Below, piece after piece: positions 18,036 through 28,410 of a stretch of 64,000 bases of DNA. The position numbers were made by a program, and so were the translations under genes. The notes under the pieces are model-generated. The model ran no database searches, was not told the origin of the DNA, and saw nothing but the letters and a program-made list of their open reading frames with translations. Origin of the DNA: an uncultured Actinomycetes bacterium (GTDB lineage: Bacteria; Actinomycetota; Acidimicrobiia; Acidimicrobiales; RAAP-2); the NCBI GenBank assembly GCA_903924205.1, contig CAIYAP010000005.1:81085-145084 (forward strand), written 5' to 3'. Numbering within the stretch: position 1 is the stretch's first letter; each line of letters starts with the position of its first letter.

Positions 18036-18481
18036 AACGAAGATTCTCCCACTTCCGCAGAGCCAATGGTGTCCACCGCGTCCCCGTTGGTCGTTTTTGC
18101 GGCCAGGAACTCCCGCGCAGGGGAATAAGGTCCGCCCAGGTGTGATCCACTGATGGTGGAGAGCCGACAGGGCCAGCCCCAAGGTGAGCGAGCAGGGAAA
18201 TCAATGTCGAAGCGAAGCCGCTACTGCCAGATGTGATCACGGGGGCGGTGGTGGCTGATGGTGAGCCCACTAGGAAGGTCTTAGCTCGTTTTAAAAATCG
18301 AGATCCCAACACCCCCCATCTCGGATCGCATCTCGCTCGCCAGATCGAACCCGAAGCCGCTGCAAGATTGCACGGATGAAGTCCTCAGCAACCTCCCGTT
18401 GAAATCCGCTAGCATCGCAATCGCTTCGTCGTCACGCGTTAGGCCGTAGTAACCGGCCGATGAATGGCCGACGAAGCACCA

Positions 18482-18573
18482 GGAGAGGTGCGAGAGCGGC
18501 CGAATCGGACTCACTGCTAATGAGTTGACTGGGGAAACTTGGTCCGAGGGTTCAAATCCCTCCCTCTCCGCCA
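18482..18573 (+). tRNA. tRNA-Ser (anticodon GCU), including encoded CCA
   Basis: Acceptor GGAGAGG/CCTCTCC, anticodon stem-loop CTCA-CTGCTAA-TGAG, long variable arm, GGTTCAAATCC T-loop, G discriminator and CCA. Confidence 0.93.
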
Positions 18574-18610
18574 CTGTGGTAGGTATCGACCCACCACGTA
18601 AAGGAGCACA

Positions 18611-19909
18611 GTGCGTTACTGGATTGAGACGCTGGGCTGCCCGAAGAATCACGTGGACTCCGACAAGCTCGAAGGACTCCTCGGCAGCGACGGATACTCG
18701 CCCGCGGATAGTGCCGACGAGGCAGACCTCGTCGTCGTGAATACCTGCGCCTTCATTGAAGCCGCTCGGGCGGAATCCATCGAGACCATTTTAGATCTCG
18801 AAGAACGTCGTAAAAAGGGCGCTCGCCTCGTGGTCACCGGCTGCATGGCTGAGCGTTACGGCGATGAACTGGCCGCCGCCCTTCCGGAAGTGGACCAAGT
18901 GGCACGCTTCGACGAGAGTTTCGTGACGCCGACGCCCGTCGGCATTCCGTCACGTCGGACGAACGCCTTCGACCTCCTTAATCTTCCACGGCCGGCCGCT
19001 CGGGCGCCCTGGGCTTACCTCAAGATTGCCGAGGGCTGCGACCGTCGATGCGGTTTTTGCGCCATTCCCTCTTTCCGTGGTGACCAGCGTTCGCGTTCAT
19101 TCGACGAGTTGGTGTCCGAGGCGGAGGGTCTCGTTGCCAGCGGCGTGAAAGAACTGGTTCTGATTGCTCAAGACCTCGCGAGTTACGGCCACGACCGACG
19201 TCGTCGCGGTGCGGGTGAGGCCATCGAAGTGCTCGACGACGGTGGTGATCAGCCCCTCATCGCCTTAGTGAAGCGTCTCACGCCCCTCGTGGAACGCGTT
19301 CGCTTGCTGTACCTCTACCCCTCGGGTCTTACGCCACAATTGATCGACACCATTCTCGCGACCAACGTGCCGTACTTTGACTTGTCGCTGCAACATGTGT
19401 CGCGACCTTTGCTGCGCAACATGAAGCGCTGGGGTGACGGCGAGCGTTTTCTCGAGCGCATTGCCGCGATTCGAACGGCACAGCCTCTAGCCGCGTTTCG
19501 TTCCTCCTTCATTGTGGGTTACCCCGGTGAGACCGAGGACGATCAGCGACAGCTCGTGGAATTTCTCGAAGCCGCCCAACTCGACTGGGCGGGGTTTTTC
19601 ACCTATTCGCCCGAAGACGGCACGGTGGGTGCGACGCTTCCGAACGCCGTTGATCCGCAGCTCGCTATGGAGCGTCTGCGCGAACTCACCGAAGTGCAAG
19701 ACCGGATCACTGCGGCGAAGCGCGATGCTCGTGTCGGCACCCGTCACGTGGTGTTGGCGGACACGGCGACCACGGGTCGTAGCACCGCGGAGGCCCCTGA
19801 GATCGATGGCGTCATCTACTTTGATACCCCGCAAGAGCCCGGCGCCCTGCTTATCTGTGAGATAACGGGTAGCCGCGGGGTGGACCTAGAAGCGACGGTG
19901 ATTAAGTGA
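18611..19909 (+). CDS. rimO: ribosomal protein S12 methylthiotransferase RimO (GTG start)
   Basis: YWIETLGCPKNHVDSDKLEGLL; radical-SAM CDRRCGFCAIPSFRGDQRSR; TRAM-like C-terminus; AAAGGAG RBS. Confidence 0.93.
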   Translation: MRYWIETLGCPKNHVDSDKLEGLLGSDGYSPADSADEADLVVVNTCAFIEAARAESIETILDLEERRKKGARLVVTGCMAERYGDELAAALPEVDQVARFDESFVTPTPVGIPSRRTNAFDLLNLPRPAARAPWAYLKIAEGCDRRCGFCAIPSFRGDQRSRSFDELVSEAEGLVASGVKELVLIAQDLASYGHDRRRRGAGEAIEVLDDGGDQPLIALVKRLTPLVERVRLLYLYPSGLTPQLIDTILATNVPYFDLSLQHVSRPLLRNMKRWGDGERFLERIAAIRTAQPLAAFRSSFIVGYPGETEDDQRQLVEFLEAAQLDWAGFFTYSPEDGTVGATLPNAVDPQLAMERLRELTEVQDRITAAKRDARVGTRHVVLADTATTGRSTAEAPEIDGVIYFDTPQEPGALLICEITGSRGVDLEATVIK

Positions 19910-20463
19910 GCGACTCCACTCGCAAGTACGGCGAAAGCGCGCTCCTGACGCCGGCCAACATCCTCACGCTTTTTCGCTTCGCCGTCACCCCGCTCTTCGT
20001 GTGGTTGATCGTGACTCATGGTGCCTCGTGGTGGTCCACCATCGTCGGCGCCACCGCCGCGTTTACCGATTACTTCGATGGCATCGTGGCGCGTAAATAC
20101 GGTACGACGACGTCGGGCGCCTTCCTTGACCCCCTCGCGGACAAGGTGGTCGTTCTCGGTTCGCTCTACACCCTCGTCTTTCGTCACTTCATGTGGTGGC
20201 TGCCGGTCGTCATCATCACGGTGCGTGAAGCGTGGATGAGTATCTACCGCTCGCGTAAGAGTCGCCAGGGCATCTCCATCCCCGCGAGCAAGTTGGCGAA
20301 GTACAAAACCTTGGTGCAGGACCTCGCCATTGCCTTCTGCGTGATTCCCGGCGTGACGCATCAACGGTGGTTACTGGTGAGCACCTTGTGGCTGGCCGTG
20401 GCACTCACGGTGTACACCGGCTGGCAGTACTTCCGCGACGGTCGTCAGGCAGGCGCGTCATGA
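19906..20463 (+). CDS. pgsA: CDP-diacylglycerol-glycerol-3-phosphate 3-phosphatidyltransferase
   Basis: CDP-alcohol phosphatidyltransferase motif DYFDGIVARKYGTTTSGAFLDPLADK; between rimO and cinA. Confidence 0.92.
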   Translation: MSDSTRKYGESALLTPANILTLFRFAVTPLFVWLIVTHGASWWSTIVGATAAFTDYFDGIVARKYGTTTSGAFLDPLADKVVVLGSLYTLVFRHFMWWLPVVIITVREAWMSIYRSRKSRQGISIPASKLAKYKTLVQDLAIAFCVIPGVTHQRWLLVSTLWLAVALTVYTGWQYFRDGRQAGAS

Positions 20464-21716
20464 ACGTCGACATCGTGGCGGTCGGGACGGAACTCCTACT
20501 CGGCCAAATTCCGGACACCAACTCCCAGTGGTTGGGCCAAGAACTCGCTGCTCACGGACTCTCCTCGTATTTTCATCAACACGTCGGTGACAATGGCCCG
20601 CGTATCGTGACCGCCATTCGCACCGCCCTCGCGCGTGCGGACGCCGTCATCATCTGCGGTGGCCTCGGCCCGACACAAGACGACATCACCCGCGAAGCGG
20701 TGGCCGAAGTCATGAATGTGCCACTGGTACGCGATCCTCAGATCGTGGAGTTCATCACCTCCTTGTTCGCGGAACGTGGTCGGGTGATGTCAACGAACAA
20801 CGCACGACAAGCCGACGTACCGCAAGGCGCCTCCATCATTGCGCAGCGACGCGGCACTGCCCCCGGCCTGATTTGTCCCGTGGGTCAGAAAGTTATCTAT
20901 TGCGTACCGGGCGTCCCCTACGAAATGCAGGAAATGTTCGAGCGCGCCATCTTGCCGGACCTTGAAGCGCGCGCCGCGGCTCGTGGCGAGACGGCGGTTA
21001 TTCGAAGTCGAGTGCTGCGCACGTGGGGTGCGGCCGAATCCACCCTGGCCGAAGTGCTCGACGCGCACGTCCACGAACTCGAAAGTTCCTCGAACGTCAC
21101 CTTGGCCTACCTCGCCTCGGGTATCGAAGGCATCAAAGTACGCCTGACCGCTCGCGCCGCTGATGGAGACGCGGCTGCCGACGTTCTCGCTCGAGAGGAA
21201 GCGCGAGTGCGCGACATCTTGACCTCCCAGCTCGGCGACATCGTGTTTGGGGTTGACGATGAAACGATGGAGCACGCCGTCGCGCGCCAGCTCATTGATC
21301 GCGGACTCACGCTCGCGGTGGCCGAGTCGGTCACTGGCGGACTCATTGCCAGTCGCTTGGTCGCCGTCAACGGCGCCAGTCAGTGGTTCCGTGGGGGCAT
21401 CGTGAGTTACGCCAGTGACGTGAAATTTGACCTCCTCCACGTCGATCGAGGACCGGTGGTGAGCGGTCGCGCGGCCGAGCAAATGGCCGTCGGCGTTCGC
21501 GAACGACTTGGGGCAGATGTGGGCCTGGGCATTACGGGGGTCGCAGGTCCCGATAGCCAAGACGGCGAAGCGCCCGGCACCGTGTTCGTCGGGTGGGCCG
21601 TCGGTGACGTCATCGAACACGTGCGGCTGCACCTGCCCGGAGATCGTCCGCGCGTACGGCAGTACTCCGCGATTTCGGCGCTCGACGCGCTACGTCGCCA
21701 ACTCGACCAGATCTGA
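20460..21716 (+). CDS. cinA: CinA-family protein (competence/damage-inducible / nicotinamide mononucleotide deamidase)
   Basis: MNVDIVAVGTELLLGQIPDTNSQWLGQEL; C-terminal LAVAESVTGGLIASRL...GITGVAGPD; ATGA overlap with pgsA. ORF-track start 20367 is an overextension. Confidence 0.92.
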   Translation: MNVDIVAVGTELLLGQIPDTNSQWLGQELAAHGLSSYFHQHVGDNGPRIVTAIRTALARADAVIICGGLGPTQDDITREAVAEVMNVPLVRDPQIVEFITSLFAERGRVMSTNNARQADVPQGASIIAQRRGTAPGLICPVGQKVIYCVPGVPYEMQEMFERAILPDLEARAAARGETAVIRSRVLRTWGAAESTLAEVLDAHVHELESSSNVTLAYLASGIEGIKVRLTARAADGDAAADVLAREEARVRDILTSQLGDIVFGVDDETMEHAVARQLIDRGLTLAVAESVTGGLIASRLVAVNGASQWFRGGIVSYASDVKFDLLHVDRGPVVSGRAAEQMAVGVRERLGADVGLGITGVAGPDSQDGEAPGTVFVGWAVGDVIEHVRLHLPGDRPRVRQYSAISALDALRRQLDQI

Positions 21717-21717
21717 C

Positions 21718-22329
21718 GTGGGTCGCCATCAGCCGGACCACGACTGGTATCGCGCGTTTCTGACTCCACCATTCACTCGTGAGGTCATGGCCGAAATATG
21801 TCGTGACACGCCGTGGCGTCACGACACCATCACTTTGTTTGGTCAGACGCACGACGTTCCGCGATTGACCGCACTCATGGGCGATGAGGGTGTCACCTAT
21901 CGCTACTCACACCTCACGATGAATGCGATTGCCTGGAGCGCGCCGGTTGACGACCTGCGACATCGAGTGGAGGAGCAAAGTGGCACGTGCTTCAACTCGG
22001 TGCTTCTCAATTGGTATCGCGACGGGCGGGACTCCAATGGTTGGCACGCCGACGACGAGCCGGAACTCGGCGAGGAGCCAGTGATTGCGTCATTGTCGCT
22101 GGGCGTCACTCGAACAATGCGCTTTCGTCGTCGTGACGGCGAGGCGCGTTTTGCGGTCGATCTGGCTGATGGCGACCTACTCGTGATGCGTGGGGATTCT
22201 CAGCGCGAGTGGGTGCACACGATTGCGAAATCCGCCCGCGTGACGAGCGGTCGGCTCAATTTGACGTTCCGCCAGATGGGGCCGCGCTCGAGCGACGCAG
22301 CACCGACAGCACCTTCTCGTCATCGATGA
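21718..22329 (+). CDS. AlkB-like 2OG-Fe(II) oxygenase (GTG start)
   Basis: NSVLLNWYRDGRDSNGWHADDEPELG (HxD), REWVHTIAKSARVTSGRLNLTFRQ (distal H and RxNxTFR). Confidence 0.9.
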   Translation: MGRHQPDHDWYRAFLTPPFTREVMAEICRDTPWRHDTITLFGQTHDVPRLTALMGDEGVTYRYSHLTMNAIAWSAPVDDLRHRVEEQSGTCFNSVLLNWYRDGRDSNGWHADDEPELGEEPVIASLSLGVTRTMRFRRRDGEARFAVDLADGDLLVMRGDSQREWVHTIAKSARVTSGRLNLTFRQMGPRSSDAAPTAPSRHR

Positions 22330-23761
22330 ACCAGGCGCTGAGGGCGCCCGCAAAGGCAAACAGACAGACCCATAAGAACGGCTGGTGATAGGCATCAGAG
22401 AAGCGTTGTGCAATGTGCGCGGGCGCAATCTGGTGGTGCGCCACTTGGCTCTTCACGCGATCAATCTGGGTCGTCAGAATAGAGATCAGTACGGCGATGC
22501 CGAGAGAGCTGGCAACCTGACGTTGGGTCGAAAACAGCGCGGAGGCGCGACCGGTGTCGGCGAAACCAATCTGCGAGAACGCTGCCGCTTGCAAGGGGAT
22601 AAAGACGAAGGCCCAGCACAGTCCACGACCAAACAAGATCGCGCGGTATGTCCAGAGGCTGGTGTCGAGATGCGTGACGAGGAGCAGCATCATCACCGCA
22701 CCGGCCACAGTGAGGCCCACCATCACCATGCGACGCGGTCCAATGATGGGGTAGAGCTTGCGCGCGACCTGACTCATGATCATGACACCCACCGCTTGGG
22801 GGAAGGTCGTCAGGCCCGAACTAGCGGGCGACAAACCTCGAACGCCTTGCAGCATCAGGGGCATGAGGAGAACGAGACCAAAGAAGCTGGCGGTGGCGAA
22901 GGCGCTGGTGATGTTGGTGGCGGTAAAGACTCGATCCCTAAAGAGGCGCAGGGCCAAAATCGGTTCGGGAATCTTGTTCTCCACGACGACGAGGCTCACG
23001 CCCGCGAGCACCCCGAGGGAAAGCCCCATAATGACTTTGGCGGATCCCCAGCCGGAGATTTCGACCTGGTTGAGTCCGTAGAGCAACCCACCGAGTGAAA
23101 GTGCGGACAAGAGAAAGCCCCAGGGGTCAAAACGATTCTCCGCATGGTGCTGGAACTCCTTGAGCTTCCACCACCCAAAAGCGAAAGTCAGTATGCCGAA
23201 GGGCAAGTTGACGTAAAAAATCCAGCGCCACCCCCAGCCATCGGTGATGTACCCACCGAGCACCGGGCCACTGGCCGGGGCGAGCAAGGTGGGAATCGCC
23301 AGGATGGCACCGGCCTTGGCGCGCAGGTGTGGCGGGTACGCGCGATACAGCATGGCGGTGCCCACCGGCGTCATCATGCCGCCACCGATGCCCTGCAGGA
23401 AGCGAAACGCGGTCAACTGGTCGATGCTGTGCGCAAAACCACACAGTGCGGAGCTGATGGTGAAAATGAACAGGGAAGCCAAGAACACTTTCTTGGTGCC
23501 AAAGCGGTCGCCGAGCCATCCGGAGGCCGGAATGAAAATGGCGAGCGACATCAAGTAGCCGAGCACGATCCACGCCAGGTCGCTGGGAGAACCGTGATGG
23601 AAGGCATTGCCGATGGCGGGGAGGGCGGTGTTGACGATGGTGCCATCCATGATGTCCATGAACATGGCCACCACGAAGACCGTGGCCACAATGTGCTGTT
23701 CACTCATGCGGCTAAAGAAGTTGCCGCGCGGCGGCGAGTGAGTAAGTGCCGTATCGCTCAT
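22256..23761 (-). CDS. DHA2-family MFS multidrug transporter
   Basis: ~14 TM; FMDIMDGTIVNTALPAIG, WIVLGYLMSLAIFIPASGWLGDRFGTKKVF; AGGAGG RBS. Confidence 0.9.
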   Translation of the reverse strand: MSDTALTHSPPRGNFFSRMSEQHIVATVFVVAMFMDIMDGTIVNTALPAIGNAFHHGSPSDLAWIVLGYLMSLAIFIPASGWLGDRFGTKKVFLASLFIFTISSALCGFAHSIDQLTAFRFLQGIGGGMMTPVGTAMLYRAYPPHLRAKAGAILAIPTLLAPASGPVLGGYITDGWGWRWIFYVNLPFGILTFAFGWWKLKEFQHHAENRFDPWGFLLSALSLGGLLYGLNQVEISGWGSAKVIMGLSLGVLAGVSLVVVENKIPEPILALRLFRDRVFTATNITSAFATASFFGLVLLMPLMLQGVRGLSPASSGLTTFPQAVGVMIMSQVARKLYPIIGPRRMVMVGLTVAGAVMMLLLVTHLDTSLWTYRAILFGRGLCWAFVFIPLQAAAFSQIGFADTGRASALFSTQRQVASSLGIAVLISILTTQIDRVKSQVAHHQIAPAHIAQRFSDAYHQPFLWVCLFAFAGALSAWFIDDEKVLSVLRRSSAAPSGGTSN

Positions 23762-23827
23762 GTCGGCCTCCTATCGAGGCCAGACTACGGGAGGCAGTCT
23801 CGGTATTCTGCCTCTCGAGGAGGACGC

Positions 23828-25045
23828 ATGCACATCTCGCACGAACCTGAAGACTTGGGATTTTCCACCGAACGACTTGAACGTATTGACGAGTTTTTCG
23901 ACACCTGGATTGCTGCGGGGAGGTACGCGGGTTGGCTCGTCACCGTGGCCCGCGGCGGAGAACTCGCCTACGTGTCGCACGGGGGGTACGCCAACAAGGA
24001 GGAGGGCGTCCCCGTTAGCCACGACACCCTGTGGCGCATTTTTTCAATGACCAAGCCCGTGACCGCCGTCGCCGCCATGATGCTGTACGAACGTGGTGCC
24101 TTTGATTTGTACGACCCCATCGACAAGTGGTTACCCGAGTTCGCGAATCCTCAGGTGTACGTGTCGGGCCCCGCGACCGACATGGTGACCGAGCCCGCTC
24201 GCGAACCCATTCGGGTGTGGCATCTCTTGACGCATACCGCCGGTTTGACCTACGGCTTTAACTATCTACATCCGGTCGATGAGGCGTATCGGCTCGCGGG
24301 CTACGAGTGGGCCGCGCCAAAGGGATCGACGAACGAGTCGGTGATGCGGGCGCTCGCGGAGATGCCGCTGCGTCACGAGCCCGGAGCCGCCTTTAACTAT
24401 TCGGTAGCCACCGATGTCGTTGGCCGTTTGATCGAAGTGTGGTCGGGTCAATCGCTGGGTGACTTCTTCCGCGATCACATTTTGCTTCCGCTCAAAATGT
24501 ACGACACGAACTTCGGTGTGTCCGATGAGAAGCTCGAGCGAGTCGCACAGGTCTACATTCCCGGACCCGAGGGCATCGTGGCGATGCCGCAACTGGGACG
24601 CGGGCTGAAGAGTCCCACCTACCAATCGGGTGGTGGTGGTCTCGTGTCGACCGCGCACGACTATCACCGTTTCACCACCATGTTGTTGCGCGGCGGCGAA
24701 CTCGACGGCGTACGTCTGCTGTCACCGGCCACGGTGGCGCTGATGAGTGACAATCATTTGCCCGGCGGCGGGGACATCGAGAGCCTGGCCCTCGACAGCT
24801 TCAAAGAACCCGCGTCACGAGGTATGGGTCACGGTCTTGGACTCGCGGTGGTGTCATCTAGAGCGGGACAGAAGCTGCCCCTCTCCGAGGGCAGCCTGTT
24901 GTGGGGTGGGGCGGCATCGACGACCTTTTGGATTGATCCGGCGCAAGACCTGACTGCCAGCTTCTATACCCAACTCATTCCGAGCAGCACCTACCCGATT
25001 CGGCGAATGTTGGCGCCGCTGGTGTATCAAGCACTCCTCGATTAG
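23828..25045 (+). CDS. serine hydrolase, class C beta-lactamase/esterase family (ORF-track start 23144 too early)
   Basis: SxxK in WRIFSMTKPVTAVAAM, YSV motif FNYSVATDVVG; GAGGAGG RBS before ATG 23828. Confidence 0.88.
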   Translation: MHISHEPEDLGFSTERLERIDEFFDTWIAAGRYAGWLVTVARGGELAYVSHGGYANKEEGVPVSHDTLWRIFSMTKPVTAVAAMMLYERGAFDLYDPIDKWLPEFANPQVYVSGPATDMVTEPAREPIRVWHLLTHTAGLTYGFNYLHPVDEAYRLAGYEWAAPKGSTNESVMRALAEMPLRHEPGAAFNYSVATDVVGRLIEVWSGQSLGDFFRDHILLPLKMYDTNFGVSDEKLERVAQVYIPGPEGIVAMPQLGRGLKSPTYQSGGGGLVSTAHDYHRFTTMLLRGGELDGVRLLSPATVALMSDNHLPGGGDIESLALDSFKEPASRGMGHGLGLAVVSSRAGQKLPLSEGSLLWGGAASTTFWIDPAQDLTASFYTQLIPSSTYPIRRMLAPLVYQALLD

Positions 25046-25096
25046 GCCATATTTTCGGGCAACAGCCTGGAAAATCGATTTTCAACCGGAGAATCC

Positions 25097-25125
25097 TTGA
25101 TACGAACATTTGTTCGTAGTACGGT
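25097..25125 (+). promoter_or_regulatory. recA promoter: TTGATA-N17-TACGGT
   Basis: -35-like 25097-25102 and -10-like 25120-25125, spacer exactly 17 nt. Confidence 0.65.
25103..25116. promoter_or_regulatory. LexA/SOS box CGAACATTTGTTCG
   Basis: Perfect CGAAC-N4-GTTCG palindrome in the recA promoter spacer. Confidence 0.92.
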
Positions 25126-25205
25126 TCGAGGAGCGCAACTGCGACCGATGTCACAGCGGGTACTTAGCGTGCCTACTCATGGCAAAGAACACGAAGGAGA
25201 TCACG

Positions 25206-26270
25206 ATGGCGACGGACGATCGAGCAAAGGCCCTTGACCTGGCCCTCGGGGCAATTGAAAAGCAATTCGGTAAGGGTGCGGTCATGCGCATGGGCGAGAA
25301 CCTGCACATGAACATTGAAACCATCTCCACCGGTGCCCTCGCTCTCGACATGGCCCTCGGTGTGGGCGGTTTGCCCCGAGGTCGAATTGTCGAAGTCTTT
25401 GGACCGGAATCTTCGGGCAAGTCCACCTTGGCCATGCACGTCGTTGCCGAGGCGCAGCGCCGCGGTGGCATCTGCGCCTACATCGACGCGGAGCACGCCA
25501 TGGACCCTATCTACGCGCGTGCCATTGGCGTGAACGTCGACAACCTCTACATCGCTCAGCCGGACACGGGTGAGCAGGCCCTCGAAATTGCGGACATGTT
25601 GATCCGTTCCGGAGCCCTCGATGTCCTCGTTATTGACTCTGTCGCGGCCTTGACGCCGCGTGCGGAAATTGAAGGAGAGATGGGTGACAGCCACGTCGGT
25701 CTCCAAGCTCGCCTCATGAGCCAGGCCCTGCGCAAGCTCACCGCAAACCTCAACAAGTCCAACACCATCGCCATCTTCATCAACCAGTTGCGCGAGAAGA
25801 TCGGTGTGATGTACGGCAGCCCCGAAACCACCCCTGGTGGCAAGGCGCTGAAGTTCTATAGCTCCGTTCGTATCGACATTCGTCGAGTGGAGTCCATTAA
25901 GGACGGCACCGAGATCGTCGGTAACCGCACCCGGACCAAGGTGGTGAAGAACAAGGTGGCTGCGCCGTTTAAGCAGGCCGAGTTCGACATCATGTACGGC
26001 AAGGGCATCAGCCGCGAAGGCTCCATCTTGGATGTCGCCGTGGAACTGGGCTTCGTGAAGAAGGCCGGTGCCTGGTTCACCTACGAAGGCGAGCAGCTCG
26101 GCCAGGGTCGCGAGAATGTGAAGAACTTCCTGCGTGAAAACCCGCAGATGATGACGGAGATTGACGGTCGCGTGCGTGAGAAGCTCGCGGCGGACGCTCT
26201 GGCCCTCGCGGCTAAGCGTGCGGGCGAACTCTCGCCGGACGCGGAAACCGAAGACGTCGTTCTGGACTAG
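25206..26270 (+). CDS. recA: recombinase RecA, 354 aa (in-frame ATG 25179 also possible)
   Basis: [82 protein letters not shown] upstream of ATG 25206. Confidence 0.96.
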   Translation: MATDDRAKALDLALGAIEKQFGKGAVMRMGENLHMNIETISTGALALDMALGVGGLPRGRIVEVFGPESSGKSTLAMHVVAEAQRRGGICAYIDAEHAMDPIYARAIGVNVDNLYIAQPDTGEQALEIADMLIRSGALDVLVIDSVAALTPRAEIEGEMGDSHVGLQARLMSQALRKLTANLNKSNTIAIFINQLREKIGVMYGSPETTPGGKALKFYSSVRIDIRRVESIKDGTEIVGNRTRTKVVKNKVAAPFKQAEFDIMYGKGISREGSILDVAVELGFVKKAGAWFTYEGEQLGQGRENVKNFLRENPQMMTEIDGRVREKLAADALALAAKRAGELSPDAETEDVVLD

Positions 26271-27730
26271 TGCGTTGCCGCGTGGTGGTGCAATGGCGCC
26301 ACCACGTGGTCGACGGGCTTGTAGCTCGCGATCGCGCGGCGGTATTCAAAGGTAAAGCCAGGCCACGTAATGGTGTTGATGCCCTGGTCGTTGAGATACC
26401 AACTCTGACATCCCGCGCCCCACACGGTGCTGGGCAACTTGTCGCGCACACTCTGCGTCCATGCACGTGCGGACTCGATAGTGGGCTCCACCGCCGCTTT
26501 CTTGTCGAGGGCCACTTCAATCGACCGCGTGATGTAGGGGTACTGGCTCTCCATCATGAACACCATGGAGGAGTGACCGAGGGCCGTATTGGGTCCCGTC
26601 ACGACGTACATGTTGGGGAAGCCCGGCACGCTGGTGCCGTAGAGATGATCAATCTCACCGCGATACGCCGCTGCCAACGTCACATCATCGCGGCCGTAGA
26701 TGATTTCCGCCAAGGGGTTGTCGGCGACCATAAAGCCGGTGGCCATCACGATGACGTCGTAGTCGCGGGCGGTGCCGTCACGGCTCACGATGCCATTCTC
26801 GGTCACCCGAAAAATGGGCTCCGTGATCAGGTCTACGTGGGGATGCGTGAAGGTGCGCAGGTAGTCGTTCGAGATCATGACGCGCTTGCAGCCCATGCGA
26901 TAGGTGGGTGTCAACTTTTCTCGAAGGGCGGGGTCGGCGATTTCCTTCGCAATGAATTCGCGCGATTGTCCTTCGCCACGCGTCATGCGCTCCGGCTGAC
27001 GCACGAACGCCAAAACCAGAAGTTCGCGAGTGAGATACACCCAGCCGCGAACCAACTTGGCAGTGCCAGGGATCAACGTGAAGAGTCGACGCGTGATTGG
27101 GCGCGTGGGATGTCCGCTGTGGGGCAGAACCCACGCTGCCGTGCGCTGATACACATCGAGCGTGGCCGCATCGTCGGCAATTTGCGGAATGGCCTGCACC
27201 GCGCTGGCGCCGGTGCCGATAACGGCAACTCGTTTGCCCGTGAGGTCGAGGTCGTCGGGCCACGTGGCGGTATGGACTAATTGCCCCGCGAACGAGTCAA
27301 TGCCGTCGATGTCGGGGCGTCGAGGTTCCATGAGAAATCCTCCGGCCATGATGAAACAGCGAGCCTCAACCGGGCCGTGATTGGTTTCCAGCACCCAGCG
27401 ATCATCAACCCAGCGAGCATCCGTCACCGTGTGGTCGAAACGAATCTGGGGCAGAACATTGAAGTCACGCGCCACCGAGTCGAGGTAGTGCCAAATTTCG
27501 CCTCGGAAGCTGTACGTATTGGACCACTGAGGGTTGGGCGCAAAGGAGAATGAATACAGAGCACTCGGCACGTCACAGCGACAACCGGGGTAACGGTTCT
27601 CTCGCCACGTGCCACCGACCTGTGTGGCCTTCTCCAAGATGACGACGTCGGCAATGCCGGCGCGTCGCAAATTGATGGCGTGGCCGAGGCCACCAAATCC
27701 CGATCCGATGATCACTACGTCGTGCAGCAT
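26267..27730 (-). CDS. FAD-dependent monooxygenase, Baeyer-Villiger type
   Basis: [21 protein letters not shown]-type fingerprint [12 protein letters not shown], second Rossmann [15 protein letters not shown]. Confidence 0.88.
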   Translation of the reverse strand: MLHDVVIIGSGFGGLGHAINLRRAGIADVVILEKATQVGGTWRENRYPGCRCDVPSALYSFSFAPNPQWSNTYSFRGEIWHYLDSVARDFNVLPQIRFDHTVTDARWVDDRWVLETNHGPVEARCFIMAGGFLMEPRRPDIDGIDSFAGQLVHTATWPDDLDLTGKRVAVIGTGASAVQAIPQIADDAATLDVYQRTAAWVLPHSGHPTRPITRRLFTLIPGTAKLVRGWVYLTRELLVLAFVRQPERMTRGEGQSREFIAKEIADPALREKLTPTYRMGCKRVMISNDYLRTFTHPHVDLITEPIFRVTENGIVSRDGTARDYDVIVMATGFMVADNPLAEIIYGRDDVTLAAAYRGEIDHLYGTSVPGFPNMYVVTGPNTALGHSSMVFMMESQYPYITRSIEVALDKKAAVEPTIESARAWTQSVRDKLPSTVWGAGCQSWYLNDQGINTITWPGFTFEYRRAIASYKPVDHVVAPLHHHAATH

Positions 27731-27765
27731 GGGAGCACCCTACGCCGACTGACTAGCGTGACGAC

Positions 27766-28410
27766 GTGTCTTTGCCACCTCACCTGCGACCCTTTCTCGG
27801 TCGACTCATTCGACGTGTGCGCCGAAAACTCAATGACTGGGCAATCATTGGTTCCGATGACCGCGAAGCGACAACGTTCGCGCACTTCGGTTTCGGGGCG
27901 GCCATCTTGGCGCCGCAAGGGGTGATGTACAACGAGAAGGACATTTCCATCGGTGAGGGGACGATGATCGGCCCCCAGGTTACCTTGACCGCCGGCATGG
28001 GACCAGGTCAAGAAATGCTGTCGACGCCGGTGGTGACCATCGGCAAGAAGTGCATTATTGGTCGTGGTTCGCACATCATTGGCCACTGGAATATCACCTT
28101 GGGTGACGAAATTCAAACGGGCCCGTACGTGTACATCACCGACCAGAATCACGGCTACGAGGACCCGAATGCCGCCATCGGTTGGCAGGTAACCACGGAG
28201 AAGCCGGTAGTCATTGGGTCAGGTAGCTGGCTCGGCACGGGTGTCGTGATTTTGCCCGGGACTCAATTGGGGCGAAATACCGTGGTCGCGGCGGGTGCGG
28301 TCGTCAGTGGCACCTTCCCGGACCACGTGGTGCTCGGCGGGGTCCCCGCTCGCATCTTGCGTCACTACACCCCCGAGTCAGGCTGGCAGTCCGGGGCACC
28401 CGCCTCGTGA
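27766..28410 (+). CDS. hexapeptide-repeat acyltransferase (GTG start)
   Basis: TIGKKCIIGRGSHIIGHWNITLGDEIQTGPYVYITDQNHGYEDP...VVAAGAVVSGTFPDHVVLGGVPARIL; TAGCGT-N6-GTG. Confidence 0.88.
   Translation: MSLPPHLRPFLGRLIRRVRRKLNDWAIIGSDDREATTFAHFGFGAAILAPQGVMYNEKDISIGEGTMIGPQVTLTAGMGPGQEMLSTPVVTIGKKCIIGRGSHIIGHWNITLGDEIQTGPYVYITDQNHGYEDPNAAIGWQVTTEKPVVIGSGSWLGTGVVILPGTQLGRNTVVAAGAVVSGTFPDHVVLGGVPARILRHYTPESGWQSGAPAS

Noticed and set aside
18281-18652. Minus-strand ORF of 123 aa containing AEREGFEPSDQVSPVNSLAVSPIRPLSHLS
   Set aside because: The EGFEPS-type peptide is the familiar spurious antisense translation of a tRNA-Ser gene; the ORF runs through the tRNA at 18482-18573 and into the rimO 5' end.
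23144-23827. N-terminal extension of ORF 23144-25045
   Set aside because: Antisense to the MFS gene; a strong RBS and conserved protein start occur at 23828.
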